A stretch of DNA of 64,000 nucleotides. Source: Cryptomeria japonica (taxonomy: Eukaryota; Streptophyta; Pinopsida; Cupressales; Cupressaceae). The stretch spans positions 472,064,573-472,128,572 of the forward strand of contig NC_081409.1 of assembly GCF_030272615.1 (NCBI RefSeq). The letters are read 5' to 3'. The notes beneath the pieces were generated by a model. It was given only the letters and a program-made list of their open reading frames with translations. It had not been told where the DNA came from and searched no databases. Below are positions 46,506 through 58,400 of the stretch, in pieces. A program made the translations under genes and the position numbers. How positions within the stretch are numbered: position 1 is the first letter of the stretch; each line of letters opens with the position of its first letter.

Positions 46506-46609
46506 TCTTCTAAATTGATTAACCATTCGAAACATGATCTAAATAATAATAACGCTAGTCTTCTAAATTGATTAACCATTCGAAACATGATCTAAATAAT
46601 AATAACGCT
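46506..46609. repeat. Tandem duplication, 53-bp unit x 2
   Basis: TCTTCTAAATTGATTAACCA begins copies at 46506 and 46559, identical to the end of the AATAATAATAACGCTA stretch. Confidence 0.95.
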
Positions 46610-46829
46610 ATTCAGATAAACGACTAAGACACATAGAAAGAGGGATAAAGATACCACTCAACATATTCATCAATCCTACAATGAAAAGCTTGTTATTGAA
46701 CACCATTGTGTCAATCATATCTTTAAACTTTTCTTAATAGATTGAACTTCACCCTTAACCATTATATAAAGTTGATTAACAAGAAACCATTTCGAACTTT
46801 TTCTTTTTTTTGAAGTTTCTTCTACCTAG

Positions 46830-47300
46830 TCAAAGTTCTCTTGATGATCATCAACTTCCATTTTACACTATGAAATCGAGAATTGGATTGATTTTCCCTC
46901 ATGCTTGAGAAATTTATTTTTAGTAGTTGATATGTTGACATCAATTTTGGCCACGTCTTTAATATCTTTTAGAATTCGTTGCTAACCGATTCTTCCTTTT
47001 TGACGATTCTCAATTATTTTTCAACTCTCTTTTCTTATTTCTTCTTCGTCATAGATTTTATTTGGTTCTTCAATGAAATTCAATGCATTTGATTTTACCC
47101 ATTCTACCCACTTTTCTATCACTTTAACACATGATCAATATTTGCAAACATTTTCAATGACCTTTTTTCAACACTTCCTTGAAAATTGGGATCTATAGAA
47201 GTGGGAGCTACATCTAGAGGCAAGGTAGATGTGTTTACAATGGGTCTAGTGAAATAAAATATTATTTTTCAATTGACACCTAAAAACTATGAATGCTACC
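46830..47300 (-). pseudogene. Unidentified coiled-coil-like relic, kin of 22343-23420
   Basis: With stops, the minus strand reads as a charged helical protein whose order (DPNFQG, a later NIDHV, then KRVEK and VKKEE) resembles the relic at 22343-23420. The most similar part surrounds the WV pair and the following FIEE-like helix. No family was recognised; a repeated retroelement ORF is likely. Confidence 0.3.
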
Positions 47301-47544
47301 TTCATGATATAAAGAGCTAAGCTCTATCTTAGTGATGTTAAAATCAACTTTAATGGCTTTGTCTATATCCTTCTTTAAAATAGAATGTGTAGCTTTGACA
47401 TACATATTTCCAAATGAAGAATCTATTGTCAATCTTGATGTGACCTTAACCTTCTTGGATTATATGATATCTTTCAAGTAAATTGGTAACTATATCAATT
47501 TCTAGAAGGACCAATTAAGGGACTATTTTTTTCTTCAATAAGCT

Positions 47545-48305
47545 TTGTTTTTTATTACGGGAAAAACAGGTTTTGAAGGGACCCTGAAACCCTTTACATC
47601 AGATTACAAAAGATAGATCAAATAAAGTCTATTCATAACAAAATTACAACAAAAACAACTGCACATGACTGAGAGACAACGAAAGACAAACAAAGACTGC
47701 TCAGCCCACAAAAACAACAAAAGGCCAACAAAATATTAGCACATAACCAACAACACCCAGATTTTTAAGGTTCTCCTCAACATCAGTGTTAAGCTAGTGC
47801 ATCTTCTTGGTGGCATTCTTCAAGTCCAGAATGTCCTGAGGTAGTTCAATGGCTTTCTTCTTCATACTGGCATGAATGCGCTTTCTTGGAGGACCTGAAT
47901 CATCAACACCAACAACCATCTCCTTATCCTTGACCACAACAACCCTATCCATGCGAGCTTTCTCTAGCTTGCTAACCATGGTAGACATAGTATTTGCAGA
48001 AGCCTTCACAATATTCTGATGAGTTTCCATAATTCCCTGGAGGATAGCCTCACATTTTGCAATTCTGGCCTCCATATCCACAAATTTTTTGTCAGATATT
48101 TCCTTAACACGTGGAGTAGCTTCCATATTCTTGGTCAAACAATTTGTCATCACCTGTTTTCCACTTTCAGTCCACAAGACACCTACCGAAGTATCCTCAA
48201 CCATCTCTTTACCAGCATCGACAGGGTGAGCACTCACAGTACCATGCGACAAATCTTTAGCATTAGCATGCATAACTTCTGTAGTCACACAAATCTGTCC
48301 AGCTT
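47545..48305 (-). mobile_element. LINE-like 3' fragment with a coiled-coil ORF
   Basis: The minus strand holds an open frame from 48305 to a stop at 47794. It encodes a charged, predicted-helical protein (MEARIAKCEAILQGIMET, NTMSTMVSKLEKAR, SGPPRKRIHASMKKKA). Next come about 240 bp of T/G-rich 3' sequence with GGGTTTCAGGGTCCCTTC, and a TAATAAAAAAC end at about 47550, in the style of plant L1 3' ends. No RT is present, and no TSD could be confirmed. The protein is not recognised. Confidence 0.4.
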
Positions 48306-49600
48306 AATTAAATAAATATTCGCTATTTATTTGATTAAAAATGCACTAGCCACCAGTTAATTAAATTAATATTTAATTAATTCATCCCCAAACATTCTTC
48401 TATTAATTAAATAAATTATTCAATTTATTTTAATTAATTCATTAAATCAAATTCAAATCAATTAAATAAATAAAATCTATTTATTTAATAAAATCCCCTT
48501 TTCCTCTTTTAAATAAATTAAATAAAACATTTATTTAAATCATTATCCCCACCCCACTTGCATTTTCCTACAAATGCAACTTGCACACATTTATTGAAAT
48601 AAATGAATTTTTATTTTAAATAAAATCCTATTTTCCCTCACCCACCAAATCCAATTGCATTCCTAAATCCCCTTTTAGATTCTTCTAACTCCTTCCTAAT
48701 TAGCCTAATCCATCCCCTAATTATTGTCACATTCCTAAGCAAAATGGAGTCACTTCTCAAAGACTCCAAAGTCTTTGAAAAGCATTTAATGCTTTGTGTG
48801 TTCAACAAATTAACCCCCAAAGTCTTCCAAGACCACTAATGGCTCTTACATGACCATTTATGGCTCTTACATAACCATTTATGGTTATTTCAAACTTGTC
48901 TCCCCAAACATTTATTGTTTTGACCATATTCATCCTTTTCACATTTGCACAAGAGTTTATCCATTGGATAAAAGCTTTATTCTTTGAATAAAGAGTTTAT
49001 TCATTCAACTAACCTTGAGTTTAACTCCCAAGGTCATATCAAGCATTTAATGCTTATTCCCTCCCCTCTCAACCTATCTCACATTGACACTTGTCATCCT
49101 GGGATTGGGTTGAAAGCTCTCACATGGATTTGAAATCATTCAAATCCTGACCCTTGTTGAGATTATTCAATCTCAACCATCCATTGCTCCATTTTTCCTA
49201 TAAATAGAGCCCATTTCTTCATAATCCAGATCTTGAAAACTTGTATGCATTTAAGCTATAGGCATTTTAAGAGAGCATTTTAGCATAATTAACTAATATC
49301 TTGTCATTTTGGATAATATCAATCATTTTAGTATCAATAGCTTAATATTAGCTTCTTTATTTACATTTAGAGCAATATTTCAATCTCAAACCTCCATAAG
49401 CATCCATAGTGCAAAAAGCTGCTGAGAGCTACACTATTTTGGAACTTGGAGAGGAGAGGAACAAGGGAGAAGGAACTAAGAGCATGCTAAGAGGCATTTG
49501 GAGATGCCTCATTATCTTTGTTTCATTAGTTAGATATATTATCATGATTTTAGTGTCTCTCTTGATATGCCTGTTTAGATTAGTTTTTGATTGAATAACA
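48297..49600 (+). repeat. LTR-like block C (kin of LTR B)
   Basis: It starts near TGTCCAGCTTAATTAAATAA. At least five AT palindromes built on TTAATTAAATAAAT and ATTTATTTAATTAA lie in the first 330 bp, as in LTR B. A TATA box CCTATAAATAGAGCCC is at about 49196. The 3' end, TSD and primer-binding site were not found, and the 5' end touches a LINE fragment, so boundaries are approximate. Confidence 0.5.
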
Positions 49601-50831
49601 CTAACGATTTTCTTGTGTGTCTTGTGTTGTTTGTCATTTGCTAACCTTGCTCACTTTGGAGGGCATCAACTTCCATCTTGGAAGATAAAGACCATTGCTT
49701 AAGATTGTCTTCAATAATCTTTGTTGCAACCAAGAGGAAGTAGGATTTTGTGAAGTCTCTAAGATGTCCATATATGATATATTAAATGATGTGAGTGGAG
49801 AAGGAATAAATGGGAAGATAACATCATTAGGTAGTGTATTCATGGTTAGTGAAGGTGGAGGTTATTTCATAGAAGTGGAATGCAGTATATCATGATGAGG
49901 GGATATGATAAGAATAGAAGGACATATGGTAAGTGTTCATTATTCCACAAAGATAATCTTTAGGATCCACAAACTCTCTTCCTTCAGAATTTTCCTATTT
50001 AAGATTTAATAGTTTTTTTTAATCTTTTCTCTCTTTTTCTATTTTGAATTATCTACACATATACTTTTAAAGTTCTTTTTCTTATTTGGATCTTCATTGT
50101 CACCACCTTCTTGAATATATTTTTGAGAATTATTAAACAAATTAGAAGTTTGAAAAAGGAAGAAGAAGAAGTTTATCTTCTTGTTTATCATTTCTCCTCC
50201 TTGAAGAATCATCTTTACTTGAAGGCTTTGTAACAATTTCTCCAATGAATTTTCTCTTCAATCAATCTTCTGACAACCTAAGAACATGAAAAATGCTTTC
50301 ACTAAGTTATATAATTTTCTCATTTGCTTTATTGATAGGTGGTAAAATTGTATTTGAATATTTTCAAAATAAAGAGGATCAATCAAATCTGACCCATCAT
50401 CTTAAACCTTTAAATATCCCAAACAATTTTGAATTCTTTATCTATTCAAGACTAAGTCTTTGAATCTATGTTTTGCTTCTCATAATAATCTCATAGTCCT
50501 CTAAGAAGTCTCTAGTTTTTGAAAAAATGATAATATCCTACACCAAAATCCAAATTATTTGTAACATAAATTTTGCTATAAAAGAAAATCTCATGGTGTA
50601 AAAGTGCATGTTTAACTTTTTTAGTGAGCACTCAATATTCAGAGTGCTAGAAAATTAGTTACACCTATTGTCGGCATCTAAAAATGGTTAATGCTTGCAG
50701 TATCACACTTTAACATGTCTGCGACACCTTCTTTTAGGATTTTTGCATTTTACTAACACTTCCTCTATGTCGCACATTTTATATTTATCATTTGTTAACA
50801 TTGTATCATTCATCTGTATTCTTATCCTATT
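49601..50831. other. No gene recognised
   Basis: AT-rich. The open frames at 49695-49895 and 50039-50245 show no known domain. Confidence 0.3.
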
Positions 50832-51609
50832 TGTAGACACCTATAATTGTCCTATCCTAATTAAATAAATATTTTATTTAATTAATTATTTTATCCTAGG
50901 CCTTCTATTTATTAAATAGATTTTTATTTATTTAATTAATTCATTTATCCTCTTCTACCCTTTCCTATTTAAATATATATTTTTAATTTATTTAAATTAT
51001 CTTTTCCCTATATTAAATAAATATTTTATTTATTTAATTGATCTCACTTCCTCTATCAATTAAATAGATCCTTATTTATTTAATTAATTTGAATTAGATT
51101 TTTCCCTCCATGATACTTGTCATTTATCTCTTAATTTTCCTTTAATTACCCCCTCCATATTTTATTATATTTCCTACCTACCCTTTAATCCTAGCCGACC
51201 ATTTATCATTTCACCTCTTAATCCTATCCCTCCATTTTCTAAGGCGTCTTCTATATAAGAGGATACTTTCATCCTTATCAAACCTAATTAGCTGACTAAT
51301 GACATATGCAATCAAGCCTTCAAGCGATCAAGTGATTCCACAACCACAATTCATTCTTTGTTGAGCTCTTGTGCACACACAAAATCTGAGAGCAACCACA
51401 ATAAGAAAGATCAATGGAGATAGGAAAAAATGGAGATCAAACACTACTTGGAATGTGAATGGTATTATTATCTGATTTGTTGATTTGCATGTTCTTAGGT
51501 TTCTTCCTTGTTGTATGGTGAATGCTTCATTGTAGAATTAGGGTTTGCTTGTAATTGGATTTTTTATGGTTTTGCAATAGTATATCATCATCATTTTTCA
51601 CCATATACA
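50832..51609 (+). repeat. 5' LTR of Gypsy-like element B (778 bp)
   Basis: It begins TGTAGACACC and ends CATATACA, immediately followed by TTTTGGCACACTCGGTGAGA, the primer-binding site. Five AT-rich imperfect palindromes with C-rich spacers fill U3. A TATA box (CTATATAAGAGG) is at about 51250. No 3' LTR is visible because the downstream part is cut by a Copia element and the assembly gap. Confidence 0.75.
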
Positions 51610-51611
51610 TT

Positions 51612-51631
51612 TTGGCACACTCGGTGAGACT
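51612..51631 (+). promoter_or_regulatory. Primer-binding site of element B
   Basis: TTGGCACACTCGGTGAGACT starts two bases after the LTR end, the position expected for tRNA priming. The tRNA was not determined. Confidence 0.5.
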
Positions 51632-51804
51632 CTTGTCCCTTAGTTTATAACGTCTTTTTGTAGTTTTAGTCATTATTGTCAAGTTGCAGATTGGATCAAC
51701 AACGATTACAGGTGAAATCGCATCTATGGATCATCTTTTTGCATCTACATTTCTGTTTTGTAGGTTTCAGGTTTCACATTTGAGATTCATATTTTTATGT
51801 CTCT

Positions 51805-52035
51805 ATTTTTTGATGCGTCTGTGCATCATTTTGTCACATCTTTTTCTGCATCTGCGTTCCAGAGTTGATTTTTTGTAGGTTTTTAGGATTCTTGCATTTT
51901 CGATTATTTTTTCCGTGCTTGTGTCGGTTATTTCCGTGCCTGTGTTTTCTATTAGTTTTGTAGAACCCAACTTGTTTTGCGTCTGTGTCAACGCTTTCCA
52001 AGTCTGTGGTAGTTATAATCGCGTCTGAGTTTTGC
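51805..52035 (+). repeat. Degenerate leader repeat of element B
   Basis: Phrases GCGTCTGTG, GTGCTTGTGT and GTGCCTGTGTTTTC recur about every 20-30 bp after the primer-binding site. A similar series (CACGTCTGTG, CGTTTGTG) recurs at 53400-53760. This is the counterpart of the TTGCATGTAG repeat in element A. Confidence 0.55.
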
Positions 52036-52991
52036 ATTTTCAATTTGTAGTTTTTGTCTTTTTAATTTTTAGGGTTTTCAGATTTGGTTTTGTCTTAACC
52101 CCTTGCTTCGACTAACGAAGTGGTGTAGCTATTTAAACTGCATTGTTGAAGGCCCCCTTTTCACATTTTGATTTTGATTTTCTAAAATTAACCTAACAAG
52201 TGTGCTTGCAGGTGGGGGTGATCATCAAAACTACTAATCATTTTATTGCAGGGTTAATTTTAGTGTGTGTCTTTGCATTTCAATTTTTAGTCTAATTAGG
52301 GCTCACATCTTTTTCATTTGGGGTTAAAGAACTTGTTTCAAGTGTATTGTGCTTTTCACACACTTTATGTTTAGAACCCTAAAGGTGATAAAAAAAATAT
52401 CCTCTCCCCTCGCCTTCCATTGGACCTTGGGTGTAAGAGAAATCGTTATCATCTTCTTTTTTTAGGTAGAAGGGCTTTCCTCCTAAGTATCCCATAAGGC
52501 CAAGTGAGAGGGAACGAACCAAGTAGTATTTCCTTTAGCCTAATGTATAAATTAATACATTAGGTGAAAGTCGTGACAACCCGGTGACATATATCTACAT
52601 CGACAGTTTTCCCTCAGTATCCACACTTGTGTGAGATGTGTAAAAATAATCTTGATGATTGGGAATGGGTTCTTAAATGAGCCATTGTTGCATGGGTAGA
52701 CACTAGGAACCGTTGAAGTCCTTCCACTAGACACCTTAGGTAAGAGGTTGACCCTTTTTTTTTTTTTTCTTTTGAACATCGCGATAATTTTAGTGCAAGG
52801 GGATAACTGGTTTTCCCCCCAAGATACTCACCATAAGGCTCCCTTGGGATGAGATAGAAATCCTTAGCTTAGCATAAGCTACTTGTAGCTTTTCGGGGAT
52901 AGGGTGATAGAGTCATCCTTCTAGTCCTGAAGGCCCCTAGCCGTTCGCTCAAGAAAATAGAAAAAATAGTGAATACACCAATCAAGGTGTC

Positions 52992-53231
52992 CCTACACTT
53001 GAGCTGACAAAGATTACAAGTTGTGGCCTAAGGTTACCACCATGAGAACATTGACGTTAGGCTAAGAAAGTGTTTGACGTGTCTTCAATTGTGCTAGACC
53101 CATGGAACTTGCCTACACTTGAGCTGACAAAGATTACAAGTTGTGGCCTAAGGTTACCACCATGAGAACATTGACGTTAGGCTAAGAAAGTGTTTGATGT
53201 GTCTTCAATTGTGCTAGACCCATGGAACTTG
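52992..53231. repeat. Tandem duplication, 120-bp unit x 2
   Basis: Copies at 52992-53111 and 53112-53231 differ at one base (GACGTG versus GATGTG). They lie in the leader of element B. Confidence 0.97.
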
Positions 53232-54177
53232 TGTTGATTCGACCGATAGAACATACACATTGCACTCAAAAATTGACAAAACACCTTCAGACATTGTGTC
53301 TGCATTGTTTGCTATGTTTTCTTACTACAAGATATTTAACATTAAGATCTGGTCACATTCAACAATTGGAAACTTGGACAAAATTGTGCAAAATTGCCAA
53401 AAACATGTCTATGTTTGATATTAGCATGTATTTGATCATTCTGGTCGTTTTTGTGTTTGTTCTTTGCACATTTCTAAGACTTAAAATCACATTTGCGTAG
53501 AACAACACCACGTATTTGCATTCACACATCAGACTTGGAAAAAATGTCAAATCATCAAAAACTACATCTGTGTTGGATTAAACATCGTTTGTGCTTAGAA
53601 ATCACGTCTGTGTAGAACATAATCACGTTTCTGTATTTAAACTGAGATTACATCATCAACAATGGAAATCGCGTTTGTGAACTGTGAAACTACGTATAAG
53701 TGGGTTAGATCCGTGTTTGTGAACTCACAATGTGTCTATGTTTTGAGATCAAAGAGATTCTAAGGCAACTTACCCTAGGGATTCATTTTTAGTCATCTAG
53801 TATTTATCACAACTTTGTCACACATTTTCATTCACCATTTGCAGTCCTCATACACATTTTCAAACTTGAGTCAAAAGGTTGTTTAGTAGTCCACATCATA
53901 TCTTGCAAACATACAAAAACATATCACTAGGTGGTACCCACATCAGATATATCATCTTGGGTTCCATTTGGTTCTCTATAGTTAAGGTCAAATTACCTCA
54001 TCAAGAGATATATCATCTCTTTGGATGCCACACCTTGCTTTAGATCACACTTATCTTTGACTTACACTTTTGGACATTGCAAGATAACCCTAGATTATTT
54101 TCCATCTCATATTCATTCTTGATCTTCCATTGTCTTCACATTTTCTTCCATCTTTCATTTTAGCCAAGGTTTTGTTC

Positions 54178-54944
54178 ATGGTTGAAACTCGTTCACAAAG
54201 GTATAGAAGAGAATCCAAAGAAGCTAAAAGATCTCTCAACATGAGTACCTATGAGTTTGATGGAGATGAATTTTATCCCACAAAATTTTTAGAAGCACAG
54301 TAATCCACCAGAAAATGAGAATAACAATGACAATGATGATGAATCTATCACTTCCACAAACATTGAAGAGACTATAATAGATCCAAGGTTCAATATAATA
54401 GATGAGTAAATCATGAGAAGAGACCGTCAATACTTCTTTCAAGTGATGGCACAAAGTGGAGCAAGGTTACCCCACGATTTTGATGTGTCATAAATTTTAG
54501 AAGAGGATCCTAATCAAGTGAATCAAGCAAATTCAAATCCTATAGGACATTTCAAAAAATTGTGATGTGTCATAAATTTTGATGTCTCATTCTTGAGTCA
54601 CCCTCATCTTTATTTCAAAAACCGGAAGTGAGCAACACTCATGCTCATACCAATTTCGCTAGAAAATCTCATGAACAACCCTGTGGCCATCCTCTCTCAT
54701 GGCATAAAAATGTTAATACACATGATAACATTCAAGATCATGCCAATACATATAATTATACCCAAGGGAACATACAAAATCATGACACAAGGAGACCCCG
54801 TGTTAGATTTGGGGCAATATTCAAGATCATTCTTATGATACCTCTCATCCTCATGGTCATGACATGTGTAATCGACCTAGGCCTAGTGGTCCTAATTATA
54901 AAATGATACCAAGTGGTCCATATGCTAGTTACAAATATGTTCCT
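54178..54944 (+). pseudogene. Gag-like ORF start of element B
   Basis: It begins MVETRSQRYRRESKEAKR and continues NMSTYEFDGDEFYPTKF before the first stop. Later stretches are Asn/His-rich with several stops. It ends where Copia sequence begins. The gag C-terminal part at 59496-60098 beyond the Copia insertion is in the same strand and probably the same gene. The start matches elements A and D. Confidence 0.5.
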
Positions 54945-54985
54945 CTTGTTTGGTGTGGAGCCTGATCAGTCTCTAAGTGGGAGAT
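54945..54985 (+). other. Copia 3' tail with polypurine tract upstream of the LTR
   Basis: GGTGTGGAGCCTGATCAG followed by TCTAAGTGGGAGAT is the usual last segment of a Copia internal region, ending in the polypurine tract that precedes a 3' LTR. Here it precedes the LTR at 54986, so that LTR was also the 3' LTR of a now-deleted upstream copy. Confidence 0.6.
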
Positions 54986-55432
54986 TGTTGATATGTGGTG
55001 ACTAATCAACAAAGTACTGTACACTCAACACATATTCTCGTTGGGGTCCGGGGTTGGGCCAGGCCCTAGGAAAGCGGGCGTAGCCCGCTGCGGGGGTTCA
55101 GGGCGACAACCCCCGAGAATTTTTTTTTTTCCATTTTTTGTTGATGAAAATCGATATTGTAATAAAACCCTAAAAAGGCTGACTTTGTTTGTTGCCCTAA
55201 AATGCATGTTATAAGCGGTTGGGATGCTTAAGGCATTGCAAGGTTGATGTACTATTTTTGTTGGATAATAAGAAAGATTGAACGACTATGTATGGTGGAT
55301 GTAACCCATTCTGGGTGAACCACGTTAAATCTCTGTGTTATCTGTGTCCTATTTTATTTCTTCATCTTTTGTATTTAAATCTGCATCTAATTGTTAGTTC
55401 ATATTTGCTTTGGATCTGCTTGAAACCCAACA
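54986..55432 (+). repeat. LTR (447 bp) of a Tork/Tnt1-type Copia element
   Basis: It begins TGTTGATATGTGG and ends TGAAACCCAACA, followed by the tRNA-iMet primer-binding site. It contains a GC-rich hairpin region at about 55045-55110 (AGCGGGCGTAGCCCGCT). No 3' copy was found downstream. Confidence 0.85.
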
Positions 55433-55434
55433 AT

Positions 55435-55446
55435 TGGTATTAGAGC
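55435..55446 (+). promoter_or_regulatory. Copia primer-binding site (initiator tRNA-Met)
   Basis: TGGTATTAGAGC differs by one base from TGGTATCAGAGC, the complement of the plant initiator tRNA-Met 3' end. It lies two bases after the LTR. Confidence 0.9.
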
Positions 55447-55492
55447 GAGGTTTTGTATAAATTGGCAGGACACTCAGATTTGTGTGGGAGCA

Positions 55493-58400
55493 ATGGAGGA
55501 TTCCAAATTCAAGGTCGAAAAGTTTAACGGCCAGAATTATCAGTTATGGAAAATGTAGATGGAGGATTACCTATATCAAAAGGATTTGTGGTGGTCATTG
55601 GAAGGAAAGGCAAAGAAAGTGACCACAATGTCAGATGAAGAGTGGGACATTTTAGATAGAAAGGCACTGAGATCCATTCGATTGTGCCTTGCACTGTCTG
55701 TAGCTTTCAATATAACAGAAGCAAAAATGACTTTAGATTTGATGGGGACATTGGCTAAGTTGTATGAGAAACCCTCGGCTTCGAATAAGGTATTTCTTAC
55801 GAAGCGTTGTTTAAATTAAATAATGAGCGAGGGAGGATCTGTAGCAGAGAACTTAAATGAATTTAATACAATTACCAATCAATTGTCTTCGGTAAAAATT
55901 ACTTTTGCAGAAGAGGTTAGGGCCCTCTTGATTTTATGTTCTTTGCTAGAAAGCTGGAATGGCTTGGTTATGGCTGTAAGTAACTCTGTCTCTGGTAAAA
56001 ATACTTTGGTATTTGATGATATTGTTGGTGTTATCCTAAGCGAGGAAATGCGAAGGAAAAGCACAGGTGAGACTCCAACATCATCAAGTAGTGTTTTGAA
56101 TGTGGAGAACAGAGGAAGATCAAAGGAAAGAGGAAAATGCCCTTGGAATGAGAAGTCATGAAGGAAGTCAAAGAAAGGACGCTCTCAATCTAGAGGAAAG
56201 AAAGATTGCTGGTACTACGGAAAGCCTGGTCATCTAAAGAAAGACTGTTGGTCTCAGAAAAACAAAGAAGGAGACAAAAATGAAAATGACAGTAAGGAAG
56301 CTAATATTGCAAGTAATACTTTACAAGATGCTTTAATTTTATGTTTGGATAATGTTAATGATTCCTGGGTAATAGATTCTGGGGCTTCATTTCATGCTAC
56401 ACCCCATAGAAAATATTCTCTAGATTATGTTCAAGGTGATTTTGGACAGGTATATTTGGGTGATGATGAGCCCTGTCAAATTTTTGGAAAAGGAAAGATA
56501 AAGATCAAGTTGCAGAATGGAAATGACTAGTTTCTGTAGGAGGTAAGACATGTTCCTAACTTAAGAAGAAATAAAATTTCTGTAGGGCAACTAGGTAGTG
56601 AAGGTTGCATAGTAACCTTCTCAGACAGTATCTGGAAGGTCACTAAAGGATCATTAGTAGTAGCTAAAGGTGCGAAGGTAGGCACATTATACCTATGTAC
56701 TGGTAACACTTACTCTACCTTAGCTGCTACAGATAAAGTTACTGCAGGGACAACAACAATAGATGTTGCAAGAACAGATTTGATAATGTGGCACCATAGG
56801 CTTGGGCACATGAGTGAGAAAGGGATGAAAATCCTTCACTCCAAAAATCTATTTCCTGGACTAAAGAAGATTGATTTAGAGTTCTGTGAAAACTGTGTTT
56901 ATGGCAAACAGAAAAGAGTCAGATTTCTCAAGGTTGGGAAAGAGAAGAAGAGTGAGAAGTTAGAGCTTGTGCATTCAGACGTATGGGGACTGGCTCAGGT
57001 ATCATCTCTTGGTGGCTCTTGTTATTATGTTATTTTTATTGATGACTCAACCAGAAAAACATGGGTATATTTCCTTAAACAAAAATCAAATGTTTTTGTA
57101 ACTTTTAAGAAATGGAAAGCTTTGGTTGAGAATGAGATAGGAAAAAAGTTGAAGTGTCTCAGATCGGATAATGGAGGTGAGCATTGCAGCAAAGCATTTG
57201 AAGATTAATGCTCCTTAAATGGGATTCAAAAGCAAAAGACAGTTCCAGGAACTCCACAGGAAAATGGTGTGTCAGAGAGAATGAATAGGACTATCATGGA
57301 ATGCACGAGGAGCATGAGATTGCATACTGGATTGCCCTTACATTTTTGGGCAGATGCTGTACATACTGCTGTCTATTTGATAAATAGAGGATCTTCAACC
57401 CCTTTGGATGGTGGTATTCCAGAGGAGGCATGGATTGGTAAAAAGGTAAATTATTCTGTTTTGAAAACCTTTGGTTGTGAAGCTTTTGTCCATGTTGATA
57501 AATAAAACATAACCAAGCTTGATGCTAAATCTCAGAAATGTATCTTCATTGGATATGGTATAGATGAATATGGCTATCAGTTATGGGATTTTGAAAATAA
57601 GAAAATAATTAGAAGTAGGGATGTTATATTCAATGAGAAGGTTATGTATAAAGAATAGATGCATGAAAAGAAGCATGAACAAGACAAGCAAGAATATGTG
57701 GTGTTGGATGAGATTCCTGAAAATGAAATGCCACAGGTACCTGATGCTCAGCAACAACAGAATGTCCCACAAACTCCTGCAAGTGTTAGACGTTCTACGA
57801 GGTCAAGTAGACCCCCTGAAAGATTTTCTCCTTCTTTGTATTCTATATTATTAACTGATTCTGGTGAACTAGGAGAATATGAAGAAGCAATGCAGGTGGA
57901 TGCCAAACAACAGTGGGAGCTAGGCATGAAAGAGGAGATGGACTCCTTGATGAAAAATAAGACTTGGGACTTAGTCCCTTTACCTGCAGAAAAAAGAGCC
58001 TTGCCTAACAAATGGGTTTATCGATCGAAGGAGGAGGAAGGAGGTCATAAAAGATATAAGGCCAGACTTGTGGTAAAAGGTTTTGCACAAAAAAAGGGTA
58101 TAGATTAAGATGAAATATTTTCTCCAGTTGTAAAAATGACTTCAATTAGAACTGTACTTAGTCTTGTGGCTGCAGATGATTTACATCTTGAACAATTAGA
58201 TGTCAAAACAACTTTTCTCCATGGAGATTTGGAGGAGGAAATTTACATGTTGCAACCACAGGGATATGAGGTCAAAGGTAAGGAGAACTTGGTGTGCAGG
58301 TTGAAGAAAAGTTTGTATGGCCTAAAGCAAGCACCCCGACAATGGTATTTAAAATTTGATAGTTTCATGGCTGAACACGGTTATCATAGATGTCATTCTG

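Larger units (their letters stand above)
45895..46830. other. Non-coding with two short tandem repeats
   Basis: No domain found. A 41-bp unit repeats three times at 46244-46366 and a 53-bp unit twice from 46506. Confidence 0.4.

Noticed and set aside
50832-51100. AT-rich palindromes as a CRISPR array or replication origin
   Set aside because: They lie in a plant LTR between its start and its TATA box. Unit spacing and sequence vary, there are no spacers of constant length, and there is no cas gene.
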